64,000 nt of DNA, from contig NZ_CP011941.1 in assembly GCF_001040845.1 (NCBI RefSeq), positions 2,238,890 to 2,302,889 on the forward strand, written 5' to 3'. Below, one piece after another: positions 57,901 through 64,000 of this stretch. The translations under genes and the position numbers were made by a program. The stretch's first letter is position 1, and every line of letters starts with the position of its first letter. This DNA is from Synechococcus sp. WH 8020. Its GTDB lineage: Bacteria > Cyanobacteriota > Cyanobacteriia > PCC-6307 > Cyanobiaceae. The notes beneath the pieces are model-generated. The model had not been told where the DNA came from. It did no database searches and saw only the letters and a list, made by a program, of their open reading frames with translations.

Positions 57901-59226
57901 ATGACAATCACTCCTTCTGCTGACCAAATCACCCTTCTTCAACGGTTGCGTAGCCGTGAAGCGCTGATTGGCGTTGTTGGATTGGGTTATGTGGGCTTAC
58001 CATTGTGCCTTACTTATGCAGAAAAGGGATATCCAGTTCTTGGACTCGATATTGATAATGGCAAGGTTGATTCTATTCGCAGCGGAGCAAGCTACATTGA
58101 ACATATTGATGCTGAAAGGATTCAGAGCGCCCGTTCCAAGGGGTTGCTAGATGCAACGACAGATTTTAAAAAAGCAAGTGATGTTGATGCTTTGATTCTC
58201 TGTGTCCCTACACCTTTGAATAAATATCGCGAACCAGATCTAAGTTATATACGCTCTACTATGGAATCCTTGCTTCCATATCTAAGAGCAGGCCAAGTGT
58301 TGAGTCTGGAGAGCACGACCTACCCTGGCACGACAGAAGAAGAGCTGCGTCCGCTGGTGGAAAGCAGGAATCTTGAAATCGGAGAAAATTTCTTTCTGGT
58401 ATATTCGCCTGAGAGGGAAGACCCAGGCAATGCACATTTTAATACATCTACGATTCCTAAGGTGATGGGTGGTAGTACAGCTAATTGTACTGAGATTGGT
58501 GTGGCCTTATATGAACAGGCGATTAGTGAAGTTGTACCTGTTAGCAGTACTCAAGCCGCTGAGATGACAAAGCTTCTTGAAAATATTCATCGGGCTGTGA
58601 ACATTGGCTTAATGAATGAACTTAAGCCTTTAGCTGATCGTATGGGGATCGATCTTTACGAGGTGATTCGAGCAGCAGCAACTAAACCATTTGGATTCGT
58701 GCCTTATTACCCTGGACCTGGATTAGGCGGGCATTGCATTCCCATTGATCCCTTTTATTTAACTTGGAAGGCTAGAGAATATGGAATGCATACACGCTTT
58801 ATTGAACTTGCCGGAGAAATTAACACAGCTATGCCTGCTTACGTTGTTCAAAAAACCGCAGATGCTCTCAATCACCAAGGCAAGCCTCTCAAAAATAGCA
58901 GCATACTTGTGCTGGGAATTGCCTATAAGAAAAATGTAGATGATATGCGAGAGTCACCATCAGTTGAGTTGATGGAGTTGTTAAGACTCAAGGGTGTTGA
59001 TATTTCATATTCTGATCCTTTTTTCCCATCTTTCCCTTTAATGAGAAAACACTCTTTCTCGTTGCGAGGCGTACAATTAACTCGTGAAACCCTAGAGTCT
59101 TTTGATTGTGTAATTATAGCTACAGATCATGATCAGTTTGATTATCTTTTGATAGAGAAATCTGCCCAACTTATCATAGATACACGCGGAAGATTCTTGC
59201 CAGGATCCAATGTTGTTCGTGCCTAG
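57901..59226 (+). CDS. UDP-N-acetylglucosamine 6-dehydrogenase (WbpA-like)
   Basis: NAD-dependent nucleotide-sugar dehydrogenase of 441 aa. The N-terminal Rossmann motif [14 protein letters not shown] is near residue 24, and the catalytic cysteine lies in [16 protein letters not shown] near residue 280. The sequence [17 protein letters not shown] and SPEREDPGN are typical of WbpA/WecC. In this gene set it would oxidise UDP-GlcNAc to UDP-GlcNAc-uronate, the first step of the pathway. Confidence 0.92.
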   Translation: MTITPSADQITLLQRLRSREALIGVVGLGYVGLPLCLTYAEKGYPVLGLDIDNGKVDSIRSGASYIEHIDAERIQSARSKGLLDATTDFKKASDVDALILCVPTPLNKYREPDLSYIRSTMESLLPYLRAGQVLSLESTTYPGTTEEELRPLVESRNLEIGENFFLVYSPEREDPGNAHFNTSTIPKVMGGSTANCTEIGVALYEQAISEVVPVSSTQAAEMTKLLENIHRAVNIGLMNELKPLADRMGIDLYEVIRAAATKPFGFVPYYPGPGLGGHCIPIDPFYLTWKAREYGMHTRFIELAGEINTAMPAYVVQKTADALNHQGKPLKNSSILVLGIAYKKNVDDMRESPSVELMELLRLKGVDISYSDPFFPSFPLMRKHSFSLRGVQLTRETLESFDCVIIATDHDQFDYLLIEKSAQLIIDTRGRFLPGSNVVRA

Positions 59227-59375
59227 CGATCTGTCATCTCCTCCCTTGTCCTTTTTGCAAGTGAATTCCCTCACTTATTGATTTAACATTGCAATTCTAT
59301 CTGCTATCTTATCGATAGTAATTGATAGACTTCCTAAGTTCAGCTTTTAGTTGGTTACCTCCCTCATCCAGGCAT

Positions 59376-60488
59376 ATGATCTACAACCAGACCTCAGCAA
59401 TTAATCATCGCGTTCGCATTGCCATTATTGGGTGTGGCCGCATCAGCCGAAATCATATACAGTCTATATTTATACATCATGAAAGAGCAGATCTGGTCGC
59501 TATTTGTGATCTCATTCCAGAGCGTATTCAGCAGGCTTTGGATTCAATAGAGGAATTTTCAAAGGAATATTCAAGAGAATATGTTGCCCCCGAAAAATTT
59601 TCATCTTTGTCAGACCTTTTGAATGCCATCAAAACATCCAAGTTAAATATAGACCTTGTAGTCTTGACAACTCCAAGTGGTTTGCATGCATCACAAACTA
59701 TTAGTGTTGCAAAACATGGAGTTCATGTCTGTACAGAAAAGCCCATGGCAACTCGTTGGGCTGACGGTCAGGAAATGGTAAAAGCCTGTGATGATGCAGG
59801 TGTGAAGTTATTTGTAGTCAAGCAAAATAGATTTAATAGTACACTTCAATTAGTTAAAAGGCAAATTCAAGCGGGACGCTTTGGCCGTCTTGCAATGGTA
59901 TCAGTAAATGTTTTTTGGCAGAGGCCGCAAAGTTATTATGATCAGGATAGTTGGCGTGGCTCGTGGGAATTTGATGGCGGTGCTCTCATGAACCAAGCCA
60001 GTCACTACATTGATTTACTTGAATGGCTTGTCGGGCCTGTTGAGTCAGTTAGTGCGTCTATCGCTACTCTTGGCCGATCTATTGATGTTGAAGATACAGC
60101 AGCATTACAAATAAAGTGGCGTAACGGTGCATTAGGTACTATGGGCGTGACAATGCTTACCTTTCCAAAAAATCTAGAAGGTTCGATTACTCTTTTGGGA
60201 GACAAAGGAAGCGTAAAAATTGGTGGTCAGGCTGTCAATAAAATCGAACATTGGGATTTTGCTGATTCATCTGATGATGATGAATTAGTTGAGGATGCAA
60301 GTTATCAAACAACAAGTGTTTATGGATTCGGGCATCCTCTTTACTATTCAAATATGTTAGATGATCTTCAAGGTAAAGATAAAGCATTGTGTGATGGTAG
60401 AGAAGGTCTGAAAAGCCTAGAACTCTTGATAGCTGCTTATCGTTCAGCAAGAGATAAGGAATATGTTAATTTACCATTAGAGCTTTAG
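59376..60488 (+). CDS. Gfo/Idh/MocA oxidoreductase (WbpB/WlbA-like)
   Basis: NAD-dependent sugar-nucleotide dehydrogenase of 370 aa. It has the Rossmann motif AIIGCGRISRNHI, the CTEKPMATRWADG segment, and FDGGALMNQASHYIDLLEWLVGPVESV with the catalytic His. These match WlbA/WbpB, which oxidise UDP-GlcNAc-uronate at C3 to the 3-keto sugar. I use the ATG at 59376 over an in-frame TTG at 59322, whose extra 18 residues are not family-like. The sequence is markedly AT-rich. Confidence 0.9.
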   Translation: MIYNQTSAINHRVRIAIIGCGRISRNHIQSIFIHHERADLVAICDLIPERIQQALDSIEEFSKEYSREYVAPEKFSSLSDLLNAIKTSKLNIDLVVLTTPSGLHASQTISVAKHGVHVCTEKPMATRWADGQEMVKACDDAGVKLFVVKQNRFNSTLQLVKRQIQAGRFGRLAMVSVNVFWQRPQSYYDQDSWRGSWEFDGGALMNQASHYIDLLEWLVGPVESVSASIATLGRSIDVEDTAALQIKWRNGALGTMGVTMLTFPKNLEGSITLLGDKGSVKIGGQAVNKIEHWDFADSSDDDELVEDASYQTTSVYGFGHPLYYSNMLDDLQGKDKALCDGREGLKSLELLIAAYRSARDKEYVNLPLEL

Positions 60489-60574
60489 GCAATCATAACA
60501 TCTTCTTTGTCATGTATCACCGTCAACTTTTCCTTTTCTCTGTATTTCAACCGACTTTAAAGTAGTATCCTTTT

Positions 60575-61498
60575 ATGATGCTTTTCTCTAATGATATCGA
60601 TGCCCTTCGCCGTTATGCGGAGCCACCTAGCAGCCCATCTGCTGAGCCACTTTGTAATTTTCCACTCCCATGGTACGAGTCGTTCTTGAAACGAATCGTT
60701 GAATTGAATATTAATGTTGTGACATATCGCGATTTATTCAATGGGTTAGATGATTTTGACCATGTCAATAGTTTTCCGGTAGAGTATAAGCATTGGACGA
60801 AAACATGCCCTAAAGACAGGCCAACGCTAATCATTCAACATGATGTTGACAAGCACCCCTTTTTTACGCAGAGGATGATTGCCCTGGAACATATATATGG
60901 TATTAAATCTAATATCTTCATGTTTGTGCAGCCGCCCGGTGGGAAAGAAAGAAAACTTGCTTACCAAATTGATCATGAGTTTTTTATTGAGGCTGAGAAG
61001 CTTGGTTTTGTGATTGCATACCATCAGGATGCATTACAGCTTTGTGACTTTAATCTTGAGGAGGCCGCCGGTCGCTTTGTTCAAGATGTCAATCACCTCA
61101 GATCGATATATCAACGCATTGAGTTTGTGGTACCTCATGGCGGTAGGGGGGGGGAGTGGAATGGACAACAAGTTTTTAATTACAGCTTGGGGATACCACC
61201 AGATCTTCATGGTAATATCAGATGGGTTTATAATAAATATGGGATGAGAATGGCTAGGCGATGGAGTGATGGAGGACTTAGACGGTCAACAGACACTAAG
61301 CTTTTGAAAAAATTTGACATTATGAATGATTTTTTAGAAACATTGAAGCCAGGTACACGCAGTTTCTGTTTAGTCCATCCTCAGAGATGGGGTTTCCATC
61401 TTGATACCGCTGCTAATCCAATCTTAGAAGCGCAACCTTGGTACCAGAAAGTTTGCACCACATATGGCGAAAAATGTGCTATTAAAAAAGATAATTGA
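60575..61498 (+). CDS. NodB-like polysaccharide deacetylase-fold protein
   Basis: A 307 aa soluble protein. The segment LIIQHDVDKHP near residue 90 and YHQDALQL near residue 150 resemble the metal motif regions of polysaccharide deacetylases (NodB fold), and FCLVHPQRWG lies near the C-terminus. The match is partial, so enzymatic activity is uncertain. It lies in the sugar-modification island. Its stop overlaps a TTG/ATG start region of the next gene. Confidence 0.65.
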   Translation: MMLFSNDIDALRRYAEPPSSPSAEPLCNFPLPWYESFLKRIVELNINVVTYRDLFNGLDDFDHVNSFPVEYKHWTKTCPKDRPTLIIQHDVDKHPFFTQRMIALEHIYGIKSNIFMFVQPPGGKERKLAYQIDHEFFIEAEKLGFVIAYHQDALQLCDFNLEEAAGRFVQDVNHLRSIYQRIEFVVPHGGRGGEWNGQQVFNYSLGIPPDLHGNIRWVYNKYGMRMARRWSDGGLRRSTDTKLLKKFDIMNDFLETLKPGTRSFCLVHPQRWGFHLDTAANPILEAQPWYQKVCTTYGEKCAIKKDN

Positions 61499-61500
61499 TT

Positions 61501-62166
61501 ATGATGCAATTAAGTGCCGAGGCTTTAAGCATTATCCCGTCTGCAAATCAGCCTAATGTTGCAAAGCCTAATCGATCAACCATAGACTTTGAACGAATCT
61601 TTGCTGATTTTTTTTCTAGCTTTATTTCAAGAAATCTTTTTAACAATATTCCGCCCTTTTCAGATTCTTTACTTCTTGATATTGGCCCTGGCCAGCATGT
61701 CTTTGGATGTGCGATGAACGCATTAGGAGCAACAGTAGAAGCAATTGACAATGATCCAGCTGTTTGCGAGTTAGGCACATATTTAAACATGCATACATAT
61801 GCTGCCAATTTAAAAACCTTTGACCTTTCTATTTTCCTTGATAAGTATGATGGTGTTTTTTGCAAGTTTTCCATAAATGCTTTCTGGCAACATGAGCCAG
61901 AAAGTGTTTATAAGCGTACAAATGAATTTATTAATATTTTAAAGCCCAATGGATGGGGGTGGATTGCTCCCTGGAATGGAATTCCAAAGGTGTTGCAAGA
62001 AAAGCCTGCTCTCGTTGCAAAGCTTGAATTAGCTCAACGAACAGCTTTTTTAGATGCAGGTTGGAATATTATAGAATTGTCCCCTTCACTCGCTAAGCAT
62101 TATGGTATGGGAGGCAATGTGACAAGTAACCCTATATTTATTAGAAATCTTGATGCAAAAGTCTAA
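61501..62166 (+). CDS. SAM-dependent methyltransferase-like protein
   Basis: A 221 aa protein with a class I SAM-binding motif LLLDIGPGQHVFG near residue 57 and the acidic motif ATVEAIDNDPAV. The later ILKPNGWGWIAPWNG resembles the strand-5 region of the fold. The substrate is unknown; in this island a sugar or glycan O-methylation is plausible. Start choice is uncertain: TTG 61495, ATG 61501 and ATG 61504 are all in frame. Confidence 0.7.
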   Translation: MMQLSAEALSIIPSANQPNVAKPNRSTIDFERIFADFFSSFISRNLFNNIPPFSDSLLLDIGPGQHVFGCAMNALGATVEAIDNDPAVCELGTYLNMHTYAANLKTFDLSIFLDKYDGVFCKFSINAFWQHEPESVYKRTNEFINILKPNGWGWIAPWNGIPKVLQEKPALVAKLELAQRTAFLDAGWNIIELSPSLAKHYGMGGNVTSNPIFIRNLDAKV

Positions 62167-62170
62167 GCAA

Positions 62171-63100
62171 ATGAAACGAGTTTTTGTTCGTGGTATCAGT
62201 CGTTCTGGTGGCACCTTAATGGTCACAATTTTAGATGCACACCCAGATCTAGCGATGACTTACGAAACCTATGAGCATCTTTTGTCACCAATTTCACCAT
62301 CGAAAGATCATTTAGAGGCTGCCATTAATTGCATAGATAATAGAGTATCGAAAAAGGGGATTTATCCTAAGTTAAAAGATAAATTTCTTCCAAAAGCTTT
62401 TTCTACTTCAAGCTCTCTTGATTCTAAAAAGTTTCTTCTTTTTGCCGACCGTGCAGAGCGTGCCGGTGTCAATTCTTCTTGTCTTCACGAGGCTTTACTC
62501 AAACATAAAAAAGCTAATCTGACATTTGATTCTTTTAAGCATCGAATGCAATTTGTCGAACAAGTCGCTCTTATAAAGGCTGTTCATGAAGAGAAGTCTG
62601 GCTGGGGTGCAAAGTTATTAGGTAAATATCAAGAAACGATTGATCTCTGGCCTGATGCAAAGATTTTATTTATGTTACGTGATGGCCGTGATATTGCAGC
62701 CTCTCGAACTAGCAAGGGAAGCTTTGATCAGACAATTGGAGAAATAGCCAGCGGTTATGTATCACAGATAAACAAATTTGAGAAATTTACTTCAAAATAT
62801 CCTACGTCTGGTTATTTAGTCAATTATGAGTCATTAGTAAGGAATCCAGAAGTTGAGTTGAGATCAATTGTCTCTTTTCTTGGCTTGCAGTGGAGTGATC
62901 ATCTTTTAAAGCATGATGAAATGAATTTATCGATATTCTCTAATCCTAAAGGACACTTATCTAGAGATCAAGTAAACAAGCCTATTAATAACGCAAGTAT
63001 AGGAAGATGGAAAACTAATCTATCACATTCTGAAGTTCTTGAGTTTGAGTCAATTGCAGGTGAAACTTTAATGCGGCATGGTTACTCCTTGTCTTCTTGA
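62171..63100 (+). CDS. Sulfotransferase family protein
   Basis: A 309 aa protein. The 5'-phosphosulfate-binding loop appears at the N-terminus as VRGISRSGGTLMVTILDAHP and the 3'-phosphate motif as LFMLRDGRDIAASR near residue 180. It should transfer sulfate from PAPS to a hydroxyl or amine, probably of a glycan given the context. Alternative in-frame starts (TTG 62150, ATG 62153) would overlap the previous gene. It is AT-rich like its neighbours. Confidence 0.85.
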   Translation: MKRVFVRGISRSGGTLMVTILDAHPDLAMTYETYEHLLSPISPSKDHLEAAINCIDNRVSKKGIYPKLKDKFLPKAFSTSSSLDSKKFLLFADRAERAGVNSSCLHEALLKHKKANLTFDSFKHRMQFVEQVALIKAVHEEKSGWGAKLLGKYQETIDLWPDAKILFMLRDGRDIAASRTSKGSFDQTIGEIASGYVSQINKFEKFTSKYPTSGYLVNYESLVRNPEVELRSIVSFLGLQWSDHLLKHDEMNLSIFSNPKGHLSRDQVNKPINNASIGRWKTNLSHSEVLEFESIAGETLMRHGYSLSS

Positions 63101-63175
63101 ATATAGAACACACAATACATTTCGCAAAACAGAAGGCATTTTTCAGCCAATTCTTTTAGTCGATGATTTAAGATC

Positions 63176-64000
63176 ATGATCAATCCTGAATACCGAGAAT
63201 TGTTGCATCATTTGGGTCAAACTGTGACTCTATCCGATCTAATCCACTCAAGGAAAAAAGATGTCGTTGCATTGAGACATGATGTTGATCATGATTTAGG
63301 TATTGCTCTCGATATGGCCGCTGAAGAATATAAATTTGGGAATCGCAAAGCTACATATTGTATTCTACATACTCATCCTTATTGTAAAGAAAATTTCTTT
63401 ATTGATCGCCTTTATCAGTTGATTGATTATGGCCACGAGATTGGTCTACATTTAGACGCTTTAGGCTCTTGGTGGCGTGGTGAAACAGAAGATCCCTTTG
63501 GTGATCTTGAGCGTTGGCTAGAGTGGCTCCATAATGCAGGAATCAAAATTACCATTAGTGCCACACATGGAGCAAAAGAATGTTATTTAGGTAATTTTTC
63601 AAATCATTGGATGTGGTCAGACCTTAGAGGATCTAATCCTGCACAATCCTATCAAGGTATTTCTGCGGAAGGTATTCATGTTGAAGATGTGTCAAAACAG
63701 CTGCAATATCCTGAAAACCATCAGATTAGAAGATCTGATGGAAAAGTAATGGATTTATGGTCTGTTTCTATGTCATCTCTTTGTATTTCCTATGAAGCTT
63801 GTACTTTGAATCATGACCATTATTGGACGGATTCCGGCGGTCAATGGAAGCGTTCACCAGATCCAATGGACAATAATCTTTCTGTCGGATCACATCAAGT
63901 TCTAGTTCATCCTTGGTGGTGGAGAAACGTCAGACAATCGTTCCTCATTCTTTCAACTGCTCGATGTGGGACAAAATGGTTGTGTGATCGGATTGCTATT
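63176..64000 (+). CDS. NodB-like domain fused to sulfotransferase domain, cut at window end
   Basis: Open from the ATG at 63176 to the window edge, 275 codons, so the 3' end is missing. The first 245 residues contain ALRHDVDHDLGIALD (NodB-type Asp/His motif), HEIGLHLDALGSWW, ATHGAKECYLGNF and VLVHPWWWRNVRQ, a polysaccharide-deacetylase-like domain. It is followed directly by FLILSTARCGTKWLCDRI, a typical PAPS-binding loop that starts a sulfotransferase domain. The protein therefore joins a deacetylase-like and a sulfotransferase domain in one chain. Confidence 0.75.
   Translation, partial: MINPEYRELLHHLGQTVTLSDLIHSRKKDVVALRHDVDHDLGIALDMAAEEYKFGNRKATYCILHTHPYCKENFFIDRLYQLIDYGHEIGLHLDALGSWWRGETEDPFGDLERWLEWLHNAGIKITISATHGAKECYLGNFSNHWMWSDLRGSNPAQSYQGISAEGIHVEDVSKQLQYPENHQIRRSDGKVMDLWSVSMSSLCISYEACTLNHDHYWTDSGGQWKRSPDPMDNNLSVGSHQVLVHPWWWRNVRQSFLILSTARCGTKWLCDRIAI

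Overview
The window looks like a chromosomal segment of a marine picocyanobacterium, most likely a marine Synechococcus. It carries psaC (the FeS subunit of photosystem I), densely packed moderately GC-rich housekeeping genes, and many genes that overlap by 1 to 4 bases. The order psaC - acpP - fabF - tkt and the ergothioneine genes with their two cyanobacterial companion genes also fit. No tRNA, rRNA, CRISPR array or insertion sequence was seen.

Layout. 1-14.6 kb: miaA, gyrB, an SH3-like secreted protein, two adjacent fluoride-channel genes (crcB), glutathione peroxidase, the Mg2+ channel gene mgtE, a sigma factor lacking region 3, an alpha/beta hydrolase, an RND efflux pump with its lipoprotein adaptor, mutY and a PfkB-type sugar kinase. 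A peptide deformylase gene at 14.6-15.1 kb is broken by a -1 frameshift.

15.1-24.8 kb is a continuous minus-strand block and the most unusual part of the window. In transcription order it encodes a glutamine-synthetase-like ligase, a phosphoribosyltransferase-like protein, a small membrane protein, an anchored protein, a ferric-reductase-like membrane protein with a Rieske domain, an anchored Cys-motif protein, a DMT-type exporter, an ATP-grasp/GNAT fusion, a cysteine-dioxygenase-like cupin and a circularly permuted ATP-grasp ligase. The last eight overlap or abut each other, as in one operon. The content suggests synthesis, redox handling and export of a small amide- or peptide-bonded, possibly sulfur-containing metabolite. 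I do not recognise it as a described pathway.

24.9-48 kb: a small membrane protein with a sodium:solute symporter, tsaE, ahcY, a DedA protein, ssb, mreBCD with a coupled solute-binding lipoprotein, an OmpR-type regulator, lysS, an ergothioneine cluster (two accessory proteins, egtD, egtB), a membrane-anchored kinase-like protein, smpB, ruvB, a TPR protein, an M20 amidohydrolase, a small membrane protein, a HEAT-repeat protein, and thiC behind a TPP riboswitch.

48-55.4 kb: tkt, fabF, acpP, psaC, glmS (whose start codon sits directly after the psaC terminator) and manC.

55.4-64 kb is an AT-rich surface-polysaccharide region with a sharp composition change. Four genes form a WbpA/B/E/D-type set for UDP-2,3-diacetamido-2,3-dideoxy-glucuronate. 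They are followed by NodB-like deacetylase-fold proteins, a methyltransferase, a sulfotransferase, and at the window edge a protein joining a NodB-like domain to a sulfotransferase domain. Together with glmS (glucosamine-6-phosphate) and manC (GDP-mannose) next door, this points to a modified, possibly sulfated, cell-surface glycan.
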